Positions 31,749-38,546 of a DNA stretch of 38,546 nt are shown in pieces. The position numbers and the translations under genes were made by a program. The notes below the pieces were generated by a model that worked only from the letters and a program-made list of their open reading frames with translations, did no database searches and was not told the origin of the DNA. The stretch's first letter is position 1. Every line of letters begins with the position of its first letter. The DNA is taken from contig JALHMT010000052.1 in NCBI GenBank assembly GCA_022843905.1, forward strand, positions 1 through 38,546. Direction: 5' to 3'. The stretch is from Rubrivivax sp. Its GTDB lineage: Bacteria > Pseudomonadota > Gammaproteobacteria > Burkholderiales > Burkholderiaceae_C.

Positions 31749-33890
31749 TCAGGCCGTGGCCGGCCCTCGTGCGCGCAGCGGCGAGGGAAGCCAGCGGGTG
31801 CCCTGCAGCAGCGCCTCGGCAGCGGCAACTGCTTCGCCCTTCTTGAGCTTGGCCAGCGGCGCGGCCTTCTCGACGGAAACCGCCTCGGTGACGGCTTCGA
31901 CAATCCGCGCCTTCGGCACCTGGGCCAGATAGCTGCCAGCGGTCGGCGTCCACCAGTCGGCCATGTCCAGCCCCACCGCAGCGGCCAGCGCGTCGCCGGT
32001 GGTGTCGGCCTCGCGCCCGCTCATGGCACTGACCGACAGGGCCGAGCAAAGCGCCAGCAGTTCGATCAGCGTGTCCAGCGGCTGGCCGATCAGCCAGGGC
32101 AGCAGCCGATCCGCATCGCCAGGCAGGCGTTCGCGCCAGTTGTCCAGCCGGCTCGCCAGTTCGCCCCAGGCGCGCGAGGCCTCGATGTCGTCGGCCACGC
32201 CCTTGAGTGCGCTGTCGCAGTCGTTGGCGCGCAGATTCAGCGCCGACACGGTGCGGTGCATGCCGCCCGCATAGCCGATCACCAGTTGCTGCACCAGCGT
32301 GTGCGCCAGCGCGGCAAGCGCAACATGGGTGTTGTCGGACATCAGCACCTGCAGCGCCTTCGTCTTGTGGGAGGTCAGCTTGCGGACGAGGCTCTCGGGG
32401 TTCGCGCTGGCTTGTTGCTCGGCGCCCTCGCCTGTGTCGCCGGTTGCCCCGTTCGCTCCGGGTGCGCCAGCCGCTGCCGCTGCGGCCTTCGCCGCCTGCT
32501 TGCGGGCTTCCGGCTTCACCATGCCGCGATGCACGATCACCTCGCCATTGCGGTCGAGTGCCACCACGACACCGGCGAAAGCCAGGATGTCGGCGCTCCA
32601 CTCGCTCAGGTCATGGCGCAGCTTTTCCAGCTTGGCGTCGATGGCCTCGACTTCGGCTTCCAGCGCGCTCGCCTTCGCCGAGTCGAAGCCCGGATCATCG
32701 TCACTGTCTTCGGCGTCGTAGAGGTCTTCAAGGCCCTTGTTGGCTTCCTCCTTGGCGGTCAGCAGCGCATCGCGCGCGGCCTGCTGCTCCGGCGTCGGTG
32801 CGCGCTGCTTCATCGTCGCCACGCCGAAGCCCTGCCGCTCTGAGTGATCGAACGAGGTCCGCGCCTCGGTCCAGGCCCAGCCTTCGCCCTTGAATGCCTG
32901 TGCCCGCTCGGTCAGCCGCTCGACCGCCAAACGCTGCAGCAGTTCGGCGTCGGTGATGTAGCCGCTGCCAGCATCCTCGAACAGGTCGCGCACCACGACA
33001 CCGCCCGCTGCCTCGTAGGCCGGGATGCCGACGAACTTGGCCAGGGGATCGGTGGCCGCGTCGATTTCGCGCCCGAGCAGCAGGCGACGCAGCCCGCTGG
33101 GGTTGCGGTTGTAGGCCGGCGTCGAGTTCCAAACGCGTTCCTGTGCGGCGTGGTCGTCGGTGATCGCCAGCGCCATCAGCTGGTCAAGGTTGATCTTGTC
33201 CTGCCGGAACAACTCGAACAGCACCGGCGACACCTTCGCCAGCTTCAGGCGGCGTTGCACCGTCAGCGGCGTGATGCCGAAGCACACCGCCACATCTTCC
33301 ACGCCCGCCCCTGCGGCGATCATCTCGGCGAAGGCCGTGACGATATCGGCCACGCTCATCGCAGCCCGGCCACTGTTCTCGGCCATGCTCGCGGCGATGG
33401 CGGCATCGCGCGTGATCAGCCGGCAAAGAATGTCCTTGTCGAGCGGGATGTCACCGGCCTTGGCCAGCAAGCCCAGCGCACGCAGGCGACGGCCACCGGC
33501 TGCCACGCCATAGTCACCGGTGGACTTGCCGCGCTTGGTTTCGTCGGGGTGAACTACGAGGTTCTGCAGCAGGCCCTGGGCCTTGATGAGCGCCGCCAGT
33601 TCGCCGACATCCTCACCGCCGGACTTGCGCACGTTGAACGCGGACGGCACGAGGCGCGACAGCGGGATCAGCACCAGGTCGCCCGCCGCGAAGGCTTCGT
33701 CTTCTGCGCTCGATGACGCCTCGGTGGATCGGGCCTTGGTGGTCTTGGTCGGGCCCTTCGCAGGCATTGCGCCCTGCCCTTTTCCCTTGCTTGTCCTTTT
33801 GATTTCAGCATCTGCTCTTTGGTGAGTCCCGGGGGCGAGGAACCGCGCCTTGGTGGTGGTGTCGGTGCTGTGGATGGTCGATGCGCTCAT
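31749..33890 (-). CDS. Large ParB-like leading-region protein
   Basis: A 713-residue protein starting at ATG 33890, with AAGGA 7 nt upstream. The ParB/sulfiredoxin-like domain starts near residue 65 (LVLIPLSRLVPSAFNVRKSG, ELAALIKAQGLLQNLVVHP, YGVAAGGRRLRALGLLA). A KorB/ParB-type helix-turn-helix follows (VEDVAVCFGITPLTVQRRLK, LDQLMALAITDD). A long helical C-terminus includes WSADILAFAGVVVALDRNGE. It resembles the ParB-like proteins of plasmid leading regions (F YubM type) rather than a small partition ParB, and no parA or parS is adjacent. The N-terminal 28 residues are similar to the ArdC tag. Confidence 0.85.
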   Translation of the reverse strand: MSASTIHSTDTTTKARFLAPGTHQRADAEIKRTSKGKGQGAMPAKGPTKTTKARSTEASSSAEDEAFAAGDLVLIPLSRLVPSAFNVRKSGGEDVGELAALIKAQGLLQNLVVHPDETKRGKSTGDYGVAAGGRRLRALGLLAKAGDIPLDKDILCRLITRDAAIAASMAENSGRAAMSVADIVTAFAEMIAAGAGVEDVAVCFGITPLTVQRRLKLAKVSPVLFELFRQDKINLDQLMALAITDDHAAQERVWNSTPAYNRNPSGLRRLLLGREIDAATDPLAKFVGIPAYEAAGGVVVRDLFEDAGSGYITDAELLQRLAVERLTERAQAFKGEGWAWTEARTSFDHSERQGFGVATMKQRAPTPEQQAARDALLTAKEEANKGLEDLYDAEDSDDDPGFDSAKASALEAEVEAIDAKLEKLRHDLSEWSADILAFAGVVVALDRNGEVIVHRGMVKPEARKQAAKAAAAAAGAPGANGATGDTGEGAEQQASANPESLVRKLTSHKTKALQVLMSDNTHVALAALAHTLVQQLVIGYAGGMHRTVSALNLRANDCDSALKGVADDIEASRAWGELASRLDNWRERLPGDADRLLPWLIGQPLDTLIELLALCSALSVSAMSGREADTTGDALAAAVGLDMADWWTPTAGSYLAQVPKARIVEAVTEAVSVEKAAPLAKLKKGEAVAAAEALLQGTRWLPSPLRARGPATA

Positions 33891-34307
33891 GGCTGTGTCC
33901 TTTGCGGTGGTTGAAAAAATCTGCTCTTCGGAGCCGTCCCGACGCATGAACAGCGACAGCCAGGCAGGACACAAGGGCGCGCCCGCAAGCCGCAGCTCGA
34001 AGCGCAGCGCAGAGACCGGGTGAGGACGTGGGCGCAGCCTTCACCCTTGGGGCCTGAATGGATGGCGCTATGCGTCGATCAAGGGACGGACCGACAAGAG
34101 CAGATCGACCACCGCGCACTGCGGGCCATCGGGCGCAACGACCGGTTTTCCACAGCACTGGCAACACGCGCGAACCTGCAGGGTGAGCGAACCCCGCCGC
34201 GCAGCGGCGCACTTCAGGTCTGGGTTGGCCTGGTGGGTGCCAGACAACCGCCCGAGTCGCAGGCGAGAGAAAAGGGGCGACACCGCGGCCGCCCCGATGC
34301 GAACGTG
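33891..34307. other. Gene-free leader of the parB-like gene
   Basis: About 417 nt without a credible gene. It resembles the ardC leader over about 310 nt, and it holds the hairpin listed next and the stem CGCCGC-GCA-GCGGCG (34195-34209). The latter has the same arms as in the ardC leader but a different loop. Confidence 0.65.
33940..34077 (-). promoter_or_regulatory. Frpo-like single-strand promoter hairpin upstream of the parB-like gene (copy B)
   Basis: CGACGCAT (33940-33947) pairs with ATGCGTCG (34070-34077), and the GAAC bulge is at 33948-33951. The next 20 nt (33952-33971) face 34050-34069 with 14 pairs, and CAAGGG pairs with CCCTTG (34044-34049). The right arm reads TTGGGG-N16-TATGCG. 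Stem length, bulge and box spacing are the same as in copy A although several bases differ, which supports a selected structure. Confidence 0.6.
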
Positions 34308-34841
34308 TCAGAGCAGCCCACGTTCCGCGAAGCTAACCACGACGTTCGCCGTGACCACCAGGTGATCGAGCACACGCACGTCGACCAGCTGCAGCGCGGT
34401 CTTCAGCGTCTGCGTCAGGTACTCGTCCGCTCGGCTCGGCTCCGCCGCACCCGACGGATGGTTGTGCGCCAGGATGACGGCCGCCGCGTTGAGCGCCAGG
34501 CTCGCCTTGACGACTTCGCGGGGATAGACCGAGGTCTGCGTCACTGTGCCCCGGAACATCTGCTGCAGCTCGATGACGCGATGCTGCGCGTCCAGGAAGA
34601 CAACGCAGAAGACTTCGTGCTCCAGCATGCCGATCGCCAGGCGCAGGTAGTCCTTCACGTCCTGCGGCGACGACAGCGTCACGCCGGGCTTCACGCGCTC
34701 CGCCAGCACGCCCCAGGCCTGCGACAGAACTTCGTCGGCACTGGCCACGCGGTACTGGCCATCGACGTCACGGACCAGCAGCGCATTGGTGAACCGGGCT
34801 TCCGTGGAAGAGACAGCGAAGGAGAAAGAAGACTGCGACAT
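34308..34841 (-). CDS. radC: RadC-family (JAB/MPN domain) protein
   Basis: A 177-residue protein starting at ATG 34841 with GGAG 7 nt upstream. The MPN metal site is seen as HRVIELQQMFRGTVTQTSVY, then AVILAHNHPSGAAEPSRADE (HxHPSG...D). This is the short plasmid form without the N-terminal helix-hairpin-helix of chromosomal RadC. Such proteins are frequent in leading regions and anti-defence islands, and their reaction is still uncertain. A TCGGGC-N6-GCCCGA hairpin (34860-34877) lies just upstream of the ribosome-binding site. Confidence 0.93.
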   Translation of the reverse strand: MSQSSFSFAVSSTEARFTNALLVRDVDGQYRVASADEVLSQAWGVLAERVKPGVTLSSPQDVKDYLRLAIGMLEHEVFCVVFLDAQHRVIELQQMFRGTVTQTSVYPREVVKASLALNAAAVILAHNHPSGAAEPSRADEYLTQTLKTALQLVDVRVLDHLVVTANVVVSFAERGLL

Positions 34842-35299
34842 GAGGAACTCCGGTCTTGATCGGGCGGGATTGCCCGAGACCGAATCCCTCACGTCGCAGC
34901 ACAGCGGTCAGGGTTCGAAGACGACCGAAGGGCGCAAGGGAGCGCCCCGCGCTCACGCAGACCTTGACGGCGAGAACGACGTGATACGGTGGGTCGACAC
35001 AGCAACCCACACCCCCACCACACCACCGCACTGGGTCTTGCGACAAGCGAAGCGCGTAGGGCTAGGGTGGCCTGGAAGGTGACGGCGTGCCGGCAGTCCC
35101 GCAGGGACCAAGCGCGACGGCGCGCGCCTGGAATGGGCATCCCGGTTTTCGCTGCTGCGAAAAGGCCCCAAGAGAACATCGTTGCCGTGAACCAACTGAG
35201 TCCCCAGCTCGTTCACCGCCAACGAGCGCAGACGCCCTTGCGGCTGGTACTTCCGCGCGACCTCGGACTCGCGGTCGGCACCAAGTTCGCAGAGCCACA
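34842..35299. other. Divergent spacer between radC and the HNH nuclease gene
   Basis: About 458 nt with no supported gene. It holds the small hairpin upstream of radC and a GTCCC-GCA-GGGAC repeat near 35096. Both divergent promoters should be here, but no convincing boxes were found. Confidence 0.4.
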
Positions 35300-36448
35300 A
35301 TGCTCCCAACAACAACGCGGGGAACAAGCGCCTTGGCTGCTGCTTTCACGATCTACTGGACGCCACAGGGCTGGAAGGGCGTCACCGAAAACCACCCTCT
35401 CTACGGCGCTGCCGGTACGGGCTTTGAAGGCAAGATTTCCCCTGGCGATCGAGTCTTCATCACCAACGTTTTGGCCGGCAAGTTGCGCCTGCTGGGAGCC
35501 TTCAATGTTGATCGCATACTGAACACGGCCCGGGACGGAAAACCGGCAGAGGCTTCGTGGGATGCCCCGGAATACCTGATCGCCCAAGCCGGCTCGGCCA
35601 CCAATCTGCAGTTCATCGAGTTGACGGACGAAGCCGTGAAAGCGATGACCTTCAGCGAAGGCAAGCCGTCAGTCACCGTGTGCCCAACTGGTGCGGTCGA
35701 TGGCCAAACCATGCGCGCCATTCGGAAGCTTGCGCCGACTTCTGCCGACATGCTTGATGCGTTGCTTGCAGCGCCAGACTCAAGCGCCGTGACAACACGG
35801 AGCGGCCGCCTCCCAGTGAGCGTGCTCGAGCAGGCCACACCGCAACACGTTTGGTGGGCAGTCCAGACATTGCTGGATGGTGGCGCGGCTCATGGCTTTG
35901 GCGAGTCGACGGACTATGACTTGATCACGGACAGCGGCGAACGGCTGCCACCAAAGGCAGTGTTCGGCGTTGCGCTCGCCCGTGCCACTGGCCGAGAGGT
36001 TGGCCCGGAGCACTTCACTGCGGGTATCGGTTCGCCTTGCTTTCGGCTGCTTAATGCAGCGGGCTACGACATCGTGCCCAAGGGCGAGGCGCCACCGGCG
36101 GACGCCGGGCCAGACAGTGGCGCTGCGTCCGATGCCGAGTGGACCGAGGGCGCAAAGACCTTGGTGAGTCACCTGAAGGGCGAACGCGGCCGCGGCTTGG
36201 CCCAGGCCAAGCGAGCGGACTTCCGCGCCAAGCATGATGGCCGCATCTTCTGCGAGCGATGCTCGCTGGATCCGGTGACGCACTTCAAGACAGAGCATGG
36301 CGAAGCCTGCATCGAAGTTCACCACGCGACCACCCAGGTTGCTGCCATGAAGCCTGGGACGAAGACACGCCTTGAGGACCTGCAATGCTTGTGTGCCAAC
36401 TGCCACCGCGTTGTGCACAGGCTCTTGCGCTTGGGTCTTACGCCGTAG
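35300..36448 (+). CDS. HNH endonuclease with PUA/EVE-like N-terminal domain, possible modification-dependent restriction enzyme
   Basis: A 382-residue protein from ATG 35300 with only a weak ribosome-binding site; an upstream extension is possible. The N-terminus (FTIYWTPQGWKGVTENHPLY, then ISPGDRVFITNVLAGKLRLL) looks like a PUA/EVE-type reader fold. A middle module around DYDLITDSGERLPPKAVFGV and SPCFRLLNAAGYDIV is of a kind seen in front of HNH domains of restriction-like proteins. The C-terminus is an HNH zinc nuclease: FCERCSLDP, EVHHATT, LQCLCANCHRVVHR. The domain order suggests cleavage of modified DNA (McrA-like, type IV). It is the only plus-strand gene in the right-hand block. Confidence 0.72.
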   Translation: MLPTTTRGTSALAAAFTIYWTPQGWKGVTENHPLYGAAGTGFEGKISPGDRVFITNVLAGKLRLLGAFNVDRILNTARDGKPAEASWDAPEYLIAQAGSATNLQFIELTDEAVKAMTFSEGKPSVTVCPTGAVDGQTMRAIRKLAPTSADMLDALLAAPDSSAVTTRSGRLPVSVLEQATPQHVWWAVQTLLDGGAAHGFGESTDYDLITDSGERLPPKAVFGVALARATGREVGPEHFTAGIGSPCFRLLNAAGYDIVPKGEAPPADAGPDSGAASDAEWTEGAKTLVSHLKGERGRGLAQAKRADFRAKHDGRIFCERCSLDPVTHFKTEHGEACIEVHHATTQVAAMKPGTKTRLEDLQCLCANCHRVVHRLLRLGLTP

Positions 36449-36611
36449 AAGTTCCGGCTCGCATTGCTGCGACAGCGGCATGACCATCATGTCTTCCACG
36501 CCGGTGCAAACCGGCGCCAGGGGTTGGGGCACGCGCCCTCGGGGCAGCGCCCCGAAGAGAGCGGTACGCCGTGGACCTCAGCGCACTTTCACCGAGACCC
36601 ACACGCCAGCC
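36449..36611. other. Convergent spacer with repeated hairpin
   Basis: 163 nt between the HNH gene and the 3' end of the methyltransferase gene. It holds the second copy of the 31-bp hairpin repeat and nothing else recognisable. Confidence 0.5.
36533..36563. repeat. 31-bp repeated hairpin, copy 2
   Basis: Identical to 31377-31407, with the core TCGGGGC-AGC-GCCCCGA. It sits between two convergent genes, where a bidirectional transcript end would be expected. Confidence 0.75.
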
Positions 36612-38510
36612 TCAAGCCTGCATCGTGATGAGCGCCACCCGAACGCCGGTGCCTTCGTCCTTGAAGGTGTCTGCCGGCAGGTCCTCCCACTCACCACCGC
36701 GAGCCTCGACCATCGGGCGAAGGCTGGCGCTCTGCCGGGGACCGTTCGCACACAAGGCCACCAGGCGGCCGCCCGGCTTCAACATCGTCAGCGCATGGGT
36801 GATGTGCGCGATGTCTGCGCCCTGCGCGAAAGGCGGGTTCATCAGCACCACATCGAACAGGCCCAGATCACCGGCGTCGGCACTGCACTGCAGGAAGTCA
36901 GCGCATCGCACAGTACCTGCCAGGCCAGAACAAGCCAGGCGCGCCGCAAGTGCTGGGTTGACCTCTACGGCCATCACCTCCAGCGCGGTCTGGCGCACCT
37001 GGCCGAAGGGAACGATCCCGGGCAATGCCTCCAGCAGTCGGCCAGTACCGGCGCTCGGCTCCAGCACTCGCATGCCAATCGCCAAGCCGGCCAGGTCAAC
37101 CATGCGCGCAGCCAGTCCGGGCGGCGTCGGGAAGAGCTGCGGCGCGCTGACCACCTGCACGCCGGCCTTGACCGTCGCCCGCATCGCCTCGATGTCGGTG
37201 CGCAGCTCGTCAGGCCCCGCCTCCGGCATCTTGGTTGCAGGTTGCGCGGGTGCCTCGTTGGCCTTTGCCTCATCTGTCGGCGCCGCCAGCAACGTGAAGC
37301 CGGTTTTGTTGGCCAGTTCCACCAGCAGGCCCGCAGCCCGCTGTTGCTCGACCTGGGCGGCTGTCATCACGCCGGCCAGCTTGTCGAACGGCACGGTACG
37401 CGTGAAGTTGGCCCCGCCGTTGCCCCAGTTGTCCAGCAAGGTGACGCTGATCTTGTTGACCTTCTGGATGTAGACCCACGTACCGCGCCCGACCCAGCAC
37501 CGCACCGCCCCACCCTTTTCCGGCCCGGTCTTGTCGGCGATCGTGCCGCCGGCATCGGCCAGCATGGCACGCTCATACGCCAGACGGTTGTCGTAGTGTT
37601 CGATCCAGCGGCCAGAGAAGGCGACCACCCGGGTGTGCATCTCGCGGGCAAGGCCGCGGGCCTGTTCTGCGTTGACGATGCCGTCGGTGAGCGCAGACCA
37701 CAGGCTCGTGTGGCCTTCGTACTGCGATGCCGGCGGGTCGCGGGGGTACTCAGCGAGCGAATAACAGCGCGAGCAGTAGTCCTGATTCGCGATGGATGTC
37801 GCCCGCTCCATCGTCATCGGTTCGGCGTCCCACTGGGAAAGGAAACCCAGCGACTCGGTACGGGTGCGCTCCTGCTTGCGCTTGTCAGCCTCGATTGTCT
37901 TGATGCGCCGGGCCCGTACATCAGGCCGCTCCTTGTACTTGGCATGCTGGATTGCAGCCACGGCGCGGCGCTTCCAGTAGTCGGCCGTATCGAAGGCCTG
38001 GACTGCCTTGCGCATGCCGTTCTGGATCCGCTCAGCGTCCTTGCGCGCGTGGCGCTCGGAATGGTGGCCCACCAGGATCGGCTGACCGAAGGGAATGCCA
38101 TCGGCAACCCGGCGCGCCTGGGCAGTGGCACGCTCGGCCTCGTCGGTTCGCTTGTCGCGGTAGTCGTCGAAGCGGTCGGCACGCTCCTCGGCACGATCGA
38201 TCAGGCTGGTGTCTTCATCGCCGATCTCGCCGGCCAGCTCGATGCACAGGTCGGCACGCGCGGGTGTCCACATCGACGCGATGAATTGATCCTGCTTCGG
38301 CGACCACGCGAAGCCGGCGGCCTTCACCCGGTCATAGACAACGCGGTCGAGCCGGGTGGCGCTGCTCAGGCGCAGCTTGTTGTCATCGGGCGAGTAAGTC
38401 GCCGTCAAGTCGTAGGTCTGTTCTTCACCCCCTGCCTGTTGGCCAGCCTCGGGGCCGAGGAACAGCGGATCGGTGGTGTCGTTGCTGGGGTGGTTGGACT
38501 GTGCGTTCAT
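36612..38510 (-). CDS. DUF3560 protein fused to a DNA methyltransferase domain
   Basis: A 632-residue protein starting at ATG 38510. Its first 28 residues are identical to the ArdC tag (MNAQSNHPSNDTT..FLGPEAGQQAGG). DUF3560 follows, with YSPDDNKLRLSSATRLDRVV and the typical ADGIPFGQPILVGHHSERHA. A middle region (VRCWVGRGTWVYIQKVNKIS) is followed by a class I methyltransferase at about residues 470-632. Its SAM motif is MRVLEPSAGTGRLLEAL and its catalytic motif DVVLMNPPFAQG, typical of N6-adenine or related amino-methyltransferases. No cognate restriction gene is adjacent. It may mark incoming plasmid DNA as self. It is transcribed toward the presumed oriT. Confidence 0.87.
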   Translation of the reverse strand: MNAQSNHPSNDTTDPLFLGPEAGQQAGGEEQTYDLTATYSPDDNKLRLSSATRLDRVVYDRVKAAGFAWSPKQDQFIASMWTPARADLCIELAGEIGDEDTSLIDRAEERADRFDDYRDKRTDEAERATAQARRVADGIPFGQPILVGHHSERHARKDAERIQNGMRKAVQAFDTADYWKRRAVAAIQHAKYKERPDVRARRIKTIEADKRKQERTRTESLGFLSQWDAEPMTMERATSIANQDYCSRCYSLAEYPRDPPASQYEGHTSLWSALTDGIVNAEQARGLAREMHTRVVAFSGRWIEHYDNRLAYERAMLADAGGTIADKTGPEKGGAVRCWVGRGTWVYIQKVNKISVTLLDNWGNGGANFTRTVPFDKLAGVMTAAQVEQQRAAGLLVELANKTGFTLLAAPTDEAKANEAPAQPATKMPEAGPDELRTDIEAMRATVKAGVQVVSAPQLFPTPPGLAARMVDLAGLAIGMRVLEPSAGTGRLLEALPGIVPFGQVRQTALEVMAVEVNPALAARLACSGLAGTVRCADFLQCSADAGDLGLFDVVLMNPPFAQGADIAHITHALTMLKPGGRLVALCANGPRQSASLRPMVEARGGEWEDLPADTFKDEGTGVRVALITMQA

Positions 38511-38546
38511 GCTGGTGGCCTCGTGTGGTGGTTGGAAATCTGCCCG
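38428..38546. repeat. 119-bp exact repeat, copy 2 (5' end of the DUF3560-methyltransferase gene)
   Basis: Identical to 30763-30881 and continuing to the window edge. It carries the shared N-terminal codons, the ribosome-binding site and the start of the leader, so a third hairpin leader probably lies just beyond the window. Confidence 0.95.

Noticed and set aside
31749..33890. Calling the ParB-like protein a plasmid partition ParB
   Set aside because: It is far longer than partition ParB, has no adjacent parA or parS-like repeats and carries the leading-region tag. A leading-region role fits better.
1..38546. CRISPR arrays, tRNA or rRNA genes, insertion sequences
   Set aside because: No regularly spaced repeats, no tRNA-like or rRNA-like segments and no transposase were found by reading. 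A dedicated search was not possible.

Overview
The window is part of a GC-rich (roughly 60-65 % by eye) conjugative element, either a plasmid or an integrative conjugative element. It is probably from a betaproteobacterium (Burkholderiales-like), judging from the G/C-ending codons and the types of tra, stb and leading-region genes. No rRNA, tRNA, CRISPR array, IS transposase, replication initiator or integrase was seen, so plasmid and ICE cannot be told apart here.

Layout. (1) 1-362, minus: start of a truncated helix-turn-helix regulator, divergent from the transfer operon. (2) 531-13753, plus: a compact type IV secretion operon in the order mpfK/trbM-like, virB1, B2, B3, B4, a secreted orphan, B6, B5, B8, B9, B10, B11, virD4 and an OmpA-like lipoprotein. 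Most junctions are 4-nt ATGA overlaps. A free-standing LPD7-domain protein follows (13753-15444). (3) 16067-20985, plus: a cargo cassette with visibly weaker GC3 bias. It encodes a LodB/GoxB-like flavoprotein, an amicyanin-like cupredoxin fused to an unknown domain, and an 858-residue protein that may be a divergent quinone-cofactor oxidase or dehydrogenase. (4) 21355-23445, minus: MOBP relaxase, MobC-like accessory protein and a small membrane protein. (5) 23446-23755: a repeat-rich divergent intergenic region, the best candidate for oriT. (6) 23756-26438, plus: stbA-, stbB- and stbC-like genes, a small coupled ORF and traX. (7) 26739-28380, plus: a Cys-rich orphan and a PNP-superfamily nucleosidase with an N-terminal beta-domain, possibly a defence effector. 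(8) 28548-38510, mostly minus and pointing toward the putative oriT: an exported thermonuclease, small proteins including one RMF-like, ArdC antirestriction, a large ParB-like protein, RadC and a DUF3560-methyltransferase fusion. A plus-strand HNH nuclease with a PUA/EVE-like N-terminus sits among them.

How it may work together. The relaxosome (relaxase, MobC-like, perhaps the LPD7 protein) would process oriT, and VirD4 would deliver the nucleoprotein to the VirB channel. By analogy with F and R388, the genes right of oriT look like a leading region that enters the recipient first and protects the incoming DNA. The most striking structure there is a duplicated leader upstream of ardC and of the parB-like gene. 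In both copies the plus strand, which would be the transferred strand, can fold into an interrupted stem of about 34 bp. One arm of that stem carries TTGGGT/TTGGGG-N16-TATGCG with a conserved GAAC bulge inside the -10-like box. This is what a Frpo-type single-stranded promoter should look like. The same leader edge and the first 28 codons are reused at the methyltransferase gene at the right end of the window.
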